The position numbers and the translations under genes were made by a program. Source: Chloroflexota bacterium (GTDB lineage: Bacteria > Chloroflexota > Anaerolineae > J102). From it: 64,000 nucleotides of DNA. Position 1 is the stretch's first letter. Each line of letters opens with the position of its first letter. Below the pieces are notes generated by a model, which worked only from the letters and a program-made list of their open reading frames with translations, made no database searches and was not told where the DNA came from. Below are positions 42,661 through 52,900 of the stretch, one piece after another. The DNA is taken from the NCBI GenBank assembly GCA_029782215.1, contig JAKOVD010000011.1:1-64000 (forward strand). Reading direction: 5' to 3'.

Positions 42661-45600
42661 TTACTTGTTCCTGAAGATCAGAGGCAGGTGAATCTCTGCC
42701 GCTGGCAGCCCGATCGGAGCCCCGAGCGCATGCGCGCTCAGCGGGTCCGAAACGGTCAGCGGGTGGGCAGGACGTTCGTTCGCAGCCAGGGCCTGCAGCG
42801 CATTGGGCTCGTTGGGCACATCGCCGTTCAGCGACAGCTCGTAGTCGCTGGCGCCAACGGCCTGCACCTCGACCAGGAAGCGCCCGCCGTGCTGCACAAA
42901 GTCCGTCCCGAGATCCTCGGTCTGTCCCGGATCAACCGTCTCGCCGGTGAATGCGTCGGGGCGAAAGTTGCTGCGCGGCTGCCACACGCGGAGATCGGGG
43001 TCCCCGGTCAAGGTCTTCAACACGGCGAGTATCCAGGTTCCAACGTCGATGAAGCCGCGATAGTGCACCCGCTGTCCGTTGGCCAGGAATTGCGGGCCGT
43101 CCACGCGATTGGTGAACCCCAGGGAGTGCTCGTCCAACGGCGACACGTTGCCTGCCGCATCCGCCACCCACAGACCGAGGTACTTGACCCCCTGACCGGC
43201 GGACAGCGTCCATGTGTAGATGTCACTGTAGTCGATCCAACCGCTGCTCTGCGCCACCTTCCAGGCGCCGGTGTCAGGGTCAGGCGCCCACTCCCGCACA
43301 TAGGTCCACCGTGCATCAGGCGCCGCGGTGATGCCCAGCCTCACCTGGCTGCCGCTGGCGGCCTGCTGCGGTCCCAGCGTCAAGTCGACCCAGGGCGCTG
43401 TGAAGTCGGCGCTGGCCGCTTGCCCTGGCGCCACGATGACTGTGGTCGCCGCCGTCACCGTCTGCTCACGGTCGAGGAATTCTTGCCGTTGCGCTGGCGA
43501 CAACTGGTCCGTGTTCGGCCAGAAGGCATGGAACGTGGCCTGATTCTCCAGAGTGCTCGCCGGCGTTCCCGCATCCACCTGCGCTTCGAAGCTGTGGCGA
43601 TCCCAGTCCCCAGGCCACAGTAGCCTGGCCGGCCAGGTCATGGTGCGCGTATTCGGGTCATACTGGACATCGGACGCCAGCGAGCCAGTCACGGGCGCCA
43701 GCCCCTCCGGCAGGATGTCGGTGGCAGCCACCATCGCTTCCTGCCAACCCGCATTGCGCGCCGTGACGACGAAGGTGACCCTGTCACCCGGCCGCACACT
43801 TGTGGGCGACGCTGTAACACTGCTGCCGCCCAGGTCGGGAGAAGCCATTGGGAACCGCACCACGCGAGCGATCTCGTAGGGTTCCTCCATGTTCCCCGCC
43901 GCGTCCTGCGCCCTGCCGGCAAAGCTGTGATTGCCGGCGCCCAGTTCATGGGTGGCTGTATAGTACCAGTTGACCTCGATGTTCGGTTGTCCCGGAATCG
44001 GGTTCCACGAGCCGACCGTATGGGCTGAGGTCCAGTAGGTGCCATCGACCAGCAGATCCATGCCGGCGCGGCCGGACAGGTTATCGGCGATGGCCCCTGC
44101 GAGTACCATTTCCTCGTTGCCCACGGTATTGGTGAAGACGGTTGCAATCAGCGCGCCCGGTCCTTGGCCGGCAGGCACGTGGGAGTCCGGCGCCGTCCTG
44201 TCGATCATGAAGGTCGTCGAGACCGGTTCTGAGATTTGACCTACAGCATCGGCGGCCCTGACATAGACGGTTGTTCCCGGCGAATCTGCAGCGAACACCA
44301 GCGGGGCAGCGTAGGGCTGCCATGTGACCCCATCCTCGCTGACCTCAACACCGACCACGCCGGACCCAAAGCCGTCGGTTACGTTCACCGTCACCGTGAC
44401 CGGGGTGATGTACCAACCGCTGTTCCCCGTGGGCAGCTCCGGCTCCACATCCAGCTTGACCTCGGGCGGATTGGCGTCCACGCGGATGGTCCGGTGGGCG
44501 GTGGCGCTCCATTCCCCGCCGTCGCTTACGGCCCGCACGTGCATGTGCCAGATGCCGTCGGTCAGGCCGGAGAAAGTCTGTTCGGTGATCGGGCCTCGGT
44601 TCTGCGACGACGGCTCCGCGATGGGGCTGCCATCCAGCCGCCAATTGTAGCCGGCGATCGCCGCCGGATCGCCCGGCGGCTGCGCCCAAACGAAGGCGGC
44701 ATTCTTGTTCGTGACCCACGTGGCGGGGTCCGGGTGCGTGGGGCTCTCAAGCACCGGGACGAGAGGCGTCAGCGCCGGACCGGCGGCGCCCGCCGTGGCG
44801 GCACTCACAGCATCACTGGCCGCCACACCGGGCGGCACCCAATAGTCCAACACGAAGTACTGCTGGTCCACCCCACCGCTTGATTTTGCCTTCTGCATCC
44901 AGACAAACGGAGCGTAGTAGAACTCCGGTTTGCCCTTCGGGGGACCGGCCGTCTCGGCGTCAAACTTCACCTCGTTAGACCACGAGAGGATATGGCCGGT
45001 CTTCTGCGTGGTGCCCGTCGACAGCTCAAAGCCACTCCCCCTAATCTCCATGCCCAGCGTGTACTTGTTGGCCGTGCTCTCGCCATTGATGGTTTCCTTG
45101 TCATATCCGAACCCCACGCCGATCTTCGAAAGCTGGCTGCCTTCCGCCATCCATTTCGGCGTGCCCTGGTAGGTGTGGATCAACTCCCCTGCCACAGTCT
45201 GCTTCCGCCCGTCGGGCCAGGTGAGCTGGAACGACGTGCCGTCAGTGTTCGACGTGGGCCTGTCCTTCGGCCACAGGCTGGGCTCGCCCGGGCTGCCCCA
45301 CACCTGGACCTCAGCCAACTGGAGGTTGTTCTTGCCGGCCAGTTGCACCCGCACATAGCGGGCGAGCTGGTTCACAGCCACGGTGGTGGTGACGCCCGGC
45401 GTGATGTCCGCCGTAATGTGGTGGTTCCAGACGCCCCAGCTCACGAGTTCGGTGGGATTGGTGGAGGTGAAGGGCTCCTCAGACACGAAGACGTAGAAGT
45501 CCTTCAGCCGCTCACTGCAGCAGTCCGTCCGGTTCCAGACCTGGATGGCGTCGATCTGCTGCACGCCGCCGAGGTCCACCTGCCACCAGGCGTTGGTCTC

Positions 45601-47901
45601 GGCTTTGGTGTACGCTAGAGAGAAGTGAGCGTAGTTGCCGTCCGTATCCCCATCCACGGCCCGCCCTGGGCCGCCCTCGCCGTACACGCTTGACTGTGTG
45701 GCGTTTGCCTGCAATCCCTCAGCGAGGTTTATGCCCAGGGGCACCCACGAGTCGGGGTATTGATCGATGGCTTCATTGTACCACCACTCCAACGGGAAAG
45801 CAGTCTCCCCGGTTTGGATCGGGAGACAGACATCCATGCTGCCCAACACCGGCTCGGTGTAGATGTAGCAGCCAAAGTCCGTCTTCACGACGCTCAGGGA
45901 GGCGAAGCTGGCTTCCTCATGGTACAGATAGGGCGGCCGTGTCGAGTACTCACCCCCTTCCACGGTCTTGGTCATTTCCTCATTCTCGACAAAGGCCGAC
46001 TTCTCCCATTCATACGTGAAGGCTGTGCTGACCCCCTTTTCCTCCTTGCCGAGCTTGACGCTGCCGCCCACCATCGTGTCGGTGCCCGTGGTGGTTCCCT
46101 GTCCCTCGCCTTTTTCCCAGCCAAAAGTGGCCATTGCCTCGTCCCAATTGCCATCCCATTGCTCATCCGGCCCGTGCGGCGGGGCGTGAATCAGAGACAC
46201 CACGTTCACTTCCGGCTTTGAGTAGCAGGTCCCGTTATAGGTGCCGAACCTGCTGTCGCCATTGATGTCTCCAACGGCCAGCGCGAAATCCTCAAACCGT
46301 TTTCCGCTGGAGCTCACGTCAAGCGTTGCCGTTGCATTCGCCATGCCGGTCTCGAAGTCGTAGGTATACACCCTGATATCGCCGCTTTTGTGGATCTGCC
46401 GGATGAAGACGATCTCGTCCCTGCCGTCATCGTCAAGTTCACCGGTGGCAACATCAGCGGCGACTTCGGGATTCGTATCGTCGACGGTTGCAGGTACCTT
46501 GGTGCTGTCGAATGTCGTCTTGGTCAACTGATAGAGGCAGGGCGGATCCCCCGCATCGTGGGCCACGCAGAGAGTCGACCACTCGGGGTCTGCCACCGGT
46601 ACGTAGGAGAACGTCTTCAGGACCGCCTGCCAGGCTACGCTCGTACTGGCGGCGTTCTCCCAGTGGATGGTGCCCAGGCCGACGGCAATCTCATCCACTC
46701 CATCGCCGTCCAGGTCGCTGGCAGATAGGGCGACCGTCTCGGCGGCTTTGGGGCGAGAAACACCCAGGTCTGAGCTGATCCACACGTTGTCGTCCATGAC
46801 CAACCTGTTGTCAACGGGCGTGTTGCCGAACGTTTCACTCTTGTACTTGAGAGCAAGGAGCTGGAAGCTGGGATCCTTGTCATCTCCGGTCCTGAACCCC
46901 AAAACCGCCTCGTCGTGCCAGTCTCCATCCACGTCGCCTGTCGTGACGTCGATCGGTTTCCAGTTGCCGTAGTTGGTATAGGCGGTCTCCGTCTTGGCGA
47001 CGTTGTCCCGGTCGTGGTTGGTCCAGAACTTGTCCAGGAGCACCGCCATCTTGCCATCATCGGTGCGCCGCAGAATCACAGTGTGCAGGTGTTCATTGGC
47101 GTCCTTCAAAGCGGCAATGATTTCATCGTTATGTCCATCGCCGTTTAGATCCCCAGTCGCGACGGCAACGTATTGCACCGTTCCCAAGCCTGAGGAGTCG
47201 GTGTTGTTGGACCAGTTGCCGTAGTCCGTGTTGGCGGCGTTGGCGATCTTGCCATTGGCGTTCCCGTTCAACAGGATGACATGGAGAGCATCGTCCTGAT
47301 CTGCGAAGGCGATCACCACCTCGTCATCCTTGCCCGAACGGTCCAGGTCGCCGGAGGCAACATTCACATAGTTCACGTTGTCGCCTTTGTAGGAGCCGCC
47401 ATCGCGGTACCAGGACGCTCCGGTGGTCCCTGAAGCACTACTGATCGCGGCGATACGGTCGCTTTTGTCACGAAACGCGGATACCTGCTCTTCGATCCCG
47501 TCGCCATTCAGGTCGGCCGCGGTGATGGCGAGCTTGCGCACATGTGTGGTCGCGTCGGTGTCCTTGTAGTCGACCGATTTCGTGGCGACCAGGCCGCTGT
47601 TAAAGTCCAACAGGTAGTTGCGCAAATGGGTGTCGTCATCCCGATGCCGGGCGACAAGCAGGATCTCATCCTCTGAGCGCAGCTTGACTCTGTCCCCTGT
47701 GGGCGGATGGACAGGGCAAGGCGTGGGCGTCGGCGTGGGCGTATCCGAGGCGGGTTCGGCTGCCGGCGGTGTGACGGGGCCTTGCGAATAGGCCAGCGGC
47801 TGCACCTGCCCCAGCGCGACGGACACAAGGCAGAATAAGAGGAGCGGGACGACCACGACGACAAGCGTTCTTCTGAAGATCGCGTTCGCCAACGGGTTCA
47901 T
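42661..47901 (-). CDS. Large surface protein: VCBS/FG-GAP repeats, discoidin (F5/8C) domain, Ig-like modules, LPxxFR tail
   Basis: A 1746-residue protein. The ATG at 47901 has AAGGAGG upstream and opens a signal peptide (hydrophobic core at about residues 12-30). A Thr/Pro linker follows. Residues about 75-600 hold FG-GAP/VCBS-type repeats with calcium-loop motifs (DLNGDGIEEQV, DLDRSGKDDEV, DLNGDGHNDEI, DVDGDWHDEAV, DLDGDGVDEIA). Residues about 720-880 form an F5/8 type C domain (AVDGDTDG, WWQVDLGGVQQIDAIQVWNR, ARYVRVQL). The rest is a string of Ig/fibronectin-like and CARDB-like modules, ending IHLPLIFRNK. It has no catalytic motif I can see. It is probably an adhesin or polysaccharide-binding surface protein. 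Confidence 0.82.
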   Translation of the reverse strand: MNPLANAIFRRTLVVVVVPLLLFCLVSVALGQVQPLAYSQGPVTPPAAEPASDTPTPTPTPCPVHPPTGDRVKLRSEDEILLVARHRDDDTHLRNYLLDFNSGLVATKSVDYKDTDATTHVRKLAITAADLNGDGIEEQVSAFRDKSDRIAAISSASGTTGASWYRDGGSYKGDNVNYVNVASGDLDRSGKDDEVVIAFADQDDALHVILLNGNANGKIANAANTDYGNWSNNTDSSGLGTVQYVAVATGDLNGDGHNDEIIAALKDANEHLHTVILRRTDDGKMAVLLDKFWTNHDRDNVAKTETAYTNYGNWKPIDVTTGDVDGDWHDEAVLGFRTGDDKDPSFQLLALKYKSETFGNTPVDNRLVMDDNVWISSDLGVSRPKAAETVALSASDLDGDGVDEIAVGLGTIHWENAASTSVAWQAVLKTFSYVPVADPEWSTLCVAHDAGDPPCLYQLTKTTFDSTKVPATVDDTNPEVAADVATGELDDDGRDEIVFIRQIHKSGDIRVYTYDFETGMANATATLDVSSSGKRFEDFALAVGDINGDSRFGTYNGTCYSKPEVNVVSLIHAPPHGPDEQWDGNWDEAMATFGWEKGEGQGTTTGTDTMVGGSVKLGKEEKGVSTAFTYEWEKSAFVENEEMTKTVEGGEYSTRPPYLYHEEASFASLSVVKTDFGCYIYTEPVLGSMDVCLPIQTGETAFPLEWWYNEAIDQYPDSWVPLGINLAEGLQANATQSSVYGEGGPGRAVDGDTDGNYAHFSLAYTKAETNAWWQVDLGGVQQIDAIQVWNRTDCCSERLKDFYVFVSEEPFTSTNPTELVSWGVWNHHITADITPGVTTTVAVNQLARYVRVQLAGKNNLQLAEVQVWGSPGEPSLWPKDRPTSNTDGTSFQLTWPDGRKQTVAGELIHTYQGTPKWMAEGSQLSKIGVGFGYDKETINGESTANKYTLGMEIRGSGFELSTGTTQKTGHILSWSNEVKFDAETAGPPKGKPEFYYAPFVWMQKAKSSGGVDQQYFVLDYWVPPGVAASDAVSAATAGAAGPALTPLVPVLESPTHPDPATWVTNKNAAFVWAQPPGDPAAIAGYNWRLDGSPIAEPSSQNRGPITEQTFSGLTDGIWHMHVRAVSDGGEWSATAHRTIRVDANPPEVKLDVEPELPTGNSGWYITPVTVTVNVTDGFGSGVVGVEVSEDGVTWQPYAAPLVFAADSPGTTVYVRAADAVGQISEPVSTTFMIDRTAPDSHVPAGQGPGALIATVFTNTVGNEEMVLAGAIADNLSGRAGMDLLVDGTYWTSAHTVGSWNPIPGQPNIEVNWYYTATHELGAGNHSFAGRAQDAAGNMEEPYEIARVVRFPMASPDLGGSSVTASPTSVRPGDRVTFVVTARNAGWQEAMVAATDILPEGLAPVTGSLASDVQYDPNTRTMTWPARLLWPGDWDRHSFEAQVDAGTPASTLENQATFHAFWPNTDQLSPAQRQEFLDREQTVTAATTVIVAPGQAASADFTAPWVDLTLGPQQAASGSQVRLGITAAPDARWTYVREWAPDPDTGAWKVAQSSGWIDYSDIYTWTLSAGQGVKYLGLWVADAAGNVSPLDEHSLGFTNRVDGPQFLANGQRVHYRGFIDVGTWILAVLKTLTGDPDLRVWQPRSNFRPDAFTGETVDPGQTEDLGTDFVQHGGRFLVEVQAVGASDYELSLNGDVPNEPNALQALAANERPAHPLTVSDPLSAHALGAPIGLPAAEIHLPLIFRNK

Positions 47902-48025
47902 GTTGGCCTCCTTGTCAGACATGAGAGCGGAACCGCTAATCGACGCTTCTGGGATATCGCTGCCCGCCGGCGCCAGTGCAACCAGCGCACAGGCATCCCT
48001 AAAATTTAGGTACATCTAAACATGC

Positions 48026-48045
48026 AAACGTGGCGAAAACGTGGC
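48026..48045 (-). promoter_or_regulatory. 11-bp-period direct repeat upstream of the discoidin/VCBS gene
   Basis: On the minus strand GCCACGTTT occurs twice (48037-48045, then 48026-48034) with a two-base gap, so again an exact 11-base period. TAAATT (48003-48008) lies 17 bases beyond, placing the repeat over the -35 position, as in PhoB/OmpR-class activation. A small palindrome CCTAAA-A-TTTAGG (47998-48010) covers that -10 region. The gene start is about 100 bases downstream. Confidence 0.45.
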
Positions 48046-48094
48046 CTATAGCGGGCACGCCGGCCCGAGTTTCACAAAACCTCTACAGATAAGG

Positions 48095-48134
48095 GCGCTG
48101 CACCTCTGCTCGACCATGAACAAAGGTGCAGCGC
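48095..48134 (-). terminator. Perfect 11-bp stem hairpin after the sulfatase gene
   Basis: GCGCTGCACCT (48095-48105) pairs perfectly with AGGTGCAGCGC (48124-48134) around an 18-base loop, 32 bases past the sulfatase stop. No T-tract is seen. It separates the sulfatase unit from the promoter region of the next leftward gene. Confidence 0.55.
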
Positions 48135-48166
48135 TATCCCGTCCATAGAGTCTGACCCCTCCCGTC

Positions 48167-49924
48167 CTACTTGCTGTTGAGGTATTGCTCGACCTTCGCC
48201 TGGATCGTCGCCTTCGGCCCGGGATACTCCTTGTAGGTCTGGCCGTGAGCCTGCATGGGATCGGAGAACAGGTTGTCCATGAAGGTCTGCCGATCAAAGA
48301 AACTGTATCGTTCCTTGGGGTCCATGTAAAGGTTAAAGAGCTTGGGGTTTTGGAAGGTCTCAAGCGGCAGCGCAGACTCACCGTTGACGACATCTTGTTC
48401 GTCGAAGGCCGTCCCCGCCACCATGAACTTGTACTCGGCCACGCGAAGCCCGCTCATGACATTCTGGGACCACAGATACTCGTACTTGCGATTCGACAGG
48501 CCGCCGTCCGCCAGCAGGAACGACGTCTGGTCGATGCCGTCGAGGTACTGGTCCGACGGAGGGCGGTAGGCGACGCCGCCCAGCGCCGCGGAGGTGGTAA
48601 ACAGGTCGGCCAGATCGAACACGCCGTCGCTCACCTGGCCGGGCGTGATCATGCCCTTCCAGTAAACGACCGTGGGGACCCGCACGCCCCCTTCCCACGT
48701 CGTGGCGATGCCACCACGGAACGGGGTGTAGCCGGCATCGGGCCAGGGCTCCATCATCGGTCCGTTATCCGAGGTGGCGAAGATCAGGGTGTTCTCAAGC
48801 TGCCCTGTCTCCTCCAGCGCCTTGACCAACCGGCCCAGGACGTCATCGATCTCCATCATGCAGTCCTTGTAGGGATACTTGGCCGGCGACTTCCCCTTCC
48901 ACTTGGGGTTGGGGTAGTTCTTGACATGGTTGCCGCGGGTGCAGTGGTAGAGGAAGAACGGCTTGTCACTCTTCGCCATCTTCCTGATGAAGTTCTCCGA
49001 ATACTTGGCGAACTTGTCATCGCACTCGGCAATGGCGTCGATGGTCAGCTCTTCCAGGTCTTCGACCTTCTGGCCCCTGGTCGCATGAACGAGATGCTTG
49101 TCGAAGTCCTCGGACTGGGCAAAGGCACGGCGCTCCGGGCTCAGCGCCCATTCGGGGAGCATGTTCTCATCCCGCCAGTCCGTGTACAGGCCCGACCAAC
49201 CCAGGAAACCGTAGAAGTCGTCAAAGCCGACGTTCTGCGGCTGCGATCCCTCATCCTCGCCGCAGTGCCACTTGCCAATGGCCTGGGTGACGTAGCCGGC
49301 CTTGCTCAGGACCTGGGCGACGGTCGTCTCGTCCTCGAGAACGCCCGGCTGGCCTGCGAACCCCGGATGCAGCGCCCCCGTGCGCATGGGCAGGCGTCCG
49401 GTCAGCAGCGTGACGCGGGTCGGCGTACACGCGGGCTGTGAATAGGCAGACAGAAGGTGCAGCCCCTCCCGTCCCAGGCGGTCGAAGTTGGGCGTCGGCG
49501 CGCCGGCCAGCAGACCGCCGCCGTTGATGCCGACGTCGCCGTAGCCCACGTTGTCCATGAGGAAGATGAGGATGTTCGGCTTCTTGCCGGTCTTCTTCTC
49601 CAGCGCCGCCAGCTTCTTCTTGGCTTCCGCCAACTGATCCTTGTGGGGAATCACCGGCTCCATGTTAGCGGCGATCGTCACCGTTGGCGCAATCAGGGGA
49701 TCGGCGCCGTCGCCCGCCTGGAGCCTTTCCAGCAGGCCCACTGTAAGCGCCTTCGCCATGGGCGCCGGCGCCAGCCCGGCCCTGGCCGCAGCCGCCGCGG
49801 CGCTGCTTGCCGCGCCCGCTGCACCCGCCGCGCCAGCCGCCTGGGTGGCCACCATGCCTCCCAGCCCGGCCAGGGCGGCGCCCGCGCCGATCATTTTGAC
49901 AAAATCACGTCGTGAAACTTCCAT
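48167..49924 (-). CDS. Tat-exported type I sulfatase (arylsulfatase-like)
   Basis: A 585-residue protein with GGAGGA before the ATG. The N-terminus SRRDFVKMIGAG is a Tat signal. The sulfatase signature is complete: C-T-P-T-R followed by VTLLTGR (Cys166, Pro168, Arg170), where the Cys is converted to formylglycine in active enzymes. Other family landmarks are ILIFLMDNVGYGDVG (metal site with Asn in place of the second Asp), GKWHCGE and FATSDNGPMM. It hydrolyses sulfate esters outside the cytoplasm. The likely donors are sulfated polysaccharides or aryl sulfates, but the substrate cannot be fixed. No anaerobic sulfatase-maturating enzyme or FGE gene is in the window. It sits between the DPP-IV-like and discoidin genes. 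Confidence 0.9.
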   Translation of the reverse strand: MEVSRRDFVKMIGAGAALAGLGGMVATQAAGAAGAAGAASSAAAAAARAGLAPAPMAKALTVGLLERLQAGDGADPLIAPTVTIAANMEPVIPHKDQLAEAKKKLAALEKKTGKKPNILIFLMDNVGYGDVGINGGGLLAGAPTPNFDRLGREGLHLLSAYSQPACTPTRVTLLTGRLPMRTGALHPGFAGQPGVLEDETTVAQVLSKAGYVTQAIGKWHCGEDEGSQPQNVGFDDFYGFLGWSGLYTDWRDENMLPEWALSPERRAFAQSEDFDKHLVHATRGQKVEDLEELTIDAIAECDDKFAKYSENFIRKMAKSDKPFFLYHCTRGNHVKNYPNPKWKGKSPAKYPYKDCMMEIDDVLGRLVKALEETGQLENTLIFATSDNGPMMEPWPDAGYTPFRGGIATTWEGGVRVPTVVYWKGMITPGQVSDGVFDLADLFTTSAALGGVAYRPPSDQYLDGIDQTSFLLADGGLSNRKYEYLWSQNVMSGLRVAEYKFMVAGTAFDEQDVVNGESALPLETFQNPKLFNLYMDPKERYSFFDRQTFMDNLFSDPMQAHGQTYKEYPGPKATIQAKVEQYLNSK

Positions 49925-49990
49925 AGGTTCCTCCGTGCTCCTCGTGGATGCTGCCGAAAACAGAAATGACCGGCATGTTGCCAGCGCCGG

Positions 49991-52900
49991 CTAGGGTTGC
50001 CAATGGGGAAGCTGATCGTCAGCCGCCGGATTGTTGCTCAGGTTGGAAGGATCATTACCTTCTGCAGTCATGACGTAGATCTCCCAGTCGCCGGTACGGT
50101 CGGACTGGAAGGCGATCTGCGAGCCGTCGGGAGACCAGGCAGGCGCCCAATCGTTTCCCGGATCGAAGGTCAGGCGGTGGAGATCGCTGCCATCGACGTG
50201 GATGGAGAGAATGTCCGCCCGGCCATCCTTCGTCGACCGGAAGGCAATTTGCTTACCGTCGGGCGACCACGCCGGCCAATCGTTGCTGGCGCCGCCCGTG
50301 GTCAGCCGCCGCACGCCGGCGCCATCGGCGCCAATGACGTAGAGGTCGTAGATGCCCTCCTTGCGGTCCCGGTCCGAGGCGAAGGCGATATGCTTGCCGT
50401 CGGGCGCCCAGGTCGGGACAAAGTCATCGTGCGGGTTCTTAGTCACACGTTTCGGGTTGGCGCCATCGGCCGCCATGACATAGATGTTGTTGTTGCCGTC
50501 AGCCCGTGAGGTGTAGGCAATCAGCGTCCCATCCGGCGACCAGGCCGGAAAGCCTTCGTCCACCGATGGCGTGTTGGTCAGGTTCACCTGCCCCGTGCCG
50601 TCGGCATTGATCAGACAGATGTCGCTGGTCGTGAGGCCGTAGCAGGTGTATGCGATGCGCTTGCCATCCGGCGACCAGGGTCCGGCGAAGTTGTTGGCGT
50701 CGCCCTGGGTCAGGCGCTCCACCCCGGAGCCATCCGTCGCCATCACGTAGAGGTCGCGATAGTCGCCGCCGCGGTTCGAGTCGAAATCGAGCTTGCCGGC
50801 GCCGGTCGCGGCAGGGGTCGCCTGCGCCTCAGGCGTGGCAGCGCTGCAGGAGCCGTCGTAGTAGGCTGCGGCGTCGCAGGTTGCACCGTTCTTGAAGGTG
50901 CAGGTCCCTTGTTCGTCATCCTGGCCGCTGTTGCCGGTGGCCGTATAGGCGCCACCGGTGATGGCACAGTAACGGGCGGCAGGGGTCACATAGCCCGTGA
51001 CCTTGAGCCCCCCCACGGGGCAGTCCCCGCGCAGCAACGCCCATTCCTCACACTGCCGGTTATCCTCGAAATAGCAGACGCCGTACTCACCGCCATCACC
51101 CCGCTCCTCGATCTTGAGCGTGCCGCCCTGTTCGGTGCAGTTCACCGAGGCGGGGTTGGCCATCCCGGGTGCGGCTGCGGTGCTCTGGGCGCAATCGAGC
51201 GTCACCGTGTACAACTGCTGCGCCGGCTTCACGTCGCATGCCGAGATCGGCTGGTCCTGCTTACAGTTCGCAGAAGCGTCCGGGAACCAGATGGCGTTGG
51301 CGAGGCAGACCTGGTTGTCCTTGCGGAACCCAGAGCCGATGCCCGTGGGACCGCCGGCTGCGAGCATCGGGTCTTCCTGCCAGCCCTCGCCTTCCAGCAG
51401 GGTCGCCAGTTCCTTGACCACCGCATCGGGGCTGGCGAACTGCTCACCCGTGCCCTTGGCCTCGGCCTGGCAGCCCGTTCCCGCGGCGCCGCTCACGGGA
51501 TCACTGATCGGCGCCTCCCCTTCCGTCACCTTGACGTCGAGGGTGGCCGCCATCGCATTTGCAAGGTCGGTGCAGGTCTGTGGGCTGAGGGGCTGCAGGC
51601 TGGTCTCCGCCGCCGGCGTGGCAGTGGGAGCAGCGGTTGGCGCCGGCTCCGTCGTTGGCGCCGGAGCCGGCGTTGGCAGCGCGGCGCCAGGGGCAAGGCA
51701 GGCGCCCAGGTAATCGGCGCTGGACGCCAGGACGGCCGCCAGGCTGTCGCCATGGAAACTGTGACCAGTGTTGGGCAGGGGGATGAAGTCGAACAGCTTG
51801 TCGTTGGCTTCGAGCTCCTGGACGAAGTTCACCGTGTTCTGCAGATGGACGTTGGTGTCGGCCAGGCCGTGGATGAGCAGCGGGCGCGCCTGGATTTGGC
51901 CGGCGATGTCAACCAGGTTCGTGGCGGCGTAGCCCTTGGGATTCGCATCGGGCGTCCGCATGTAGCGTTCGGTGTAGATCGTGTCGTAGTAGCTCCAGTC
52001 CGTCGGCGGGGCGCCCGCCACACCGCAGTGGAACACGTCGGGCGCGTGCAGCAGGGCATACAGGGTCATGTAGCCCCCAAACGACTTGCCGTCGGTACCG
52101 ATACGACTGGCATCCACATACGGCAGGGTCTTCAGGTAGTCGATGCCCGCCAGTTGGTCTTCCAGGGCCACCTTGCCGAGCTCTCCGAAAATCGGCGTTT
52201 CGAAGGCGTGGCCACGTCCAAATGTGCCGCGGTTGTCGAGACGCCAGACCAGCATGCCTTCCTGCGTGTAGAGCACATCGCGTTCGATGATGTTGAAGAT
52301 ATTGGTGCTGCCATAGCGATCCGAGACCATTTGCAGGCCGGGACCGCCGTACCAGTGGACGACCACCGGATACTGTCGCGCCGGGTCGAAGTTCTCCGGC
52401 TTGACAAGCTGGGCGTACAGTTCGGTGCCGTCCTTCGCCTTGAGCGTGATGAACTCGCGGCCGACCTGGGGAAGCGGCGCTGCCGGTCCTGCCGCGATGC
52501 CGAGCACCGTCTCCCCGCCGCCGTCCGTTTGGAGGATGCGTGTCATAGGGGGCGTGGCCATGTCAGAGCACTGGTCAACCAGGTACCTGCCGTCGCTGGA
52601 CAGGTCGAACAGATGGAAGCCGGGCTCCGTGGACACCTGCTCGATGGGGCCGCCGTCAAGGCTGACGCGCTCGATCTGGCGCTCCAGGGGACTCTTGCGG
52701 GTGGTCTCGAAATACGCCCATTTCCCGGCGGGATCGACGTGGACCGGCCTGCCCGCGGTGAGGAGGTTCCACGCCGAGCTGTCGATCATCCACTCCCCCT
52801 GAGTCAACTGCCGGACCAGCGTGCCGTCGGCTGCGTACAGGTAGAGATGCATGAAGCCGTCGCGCTCCGACAGCCAAAGGAAATGCTCGCCGTTATCCAC

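Noticed and set aside
42344..42674. A ~95-codon plus-strand frame in the intergenic region before the lipoprotein gene
   Set aside because: Its composition is Arg/Pro-rich without a domain, it ignores the inverted repeats and terminator hairpin that it crosses, and it has no good ribosome site.
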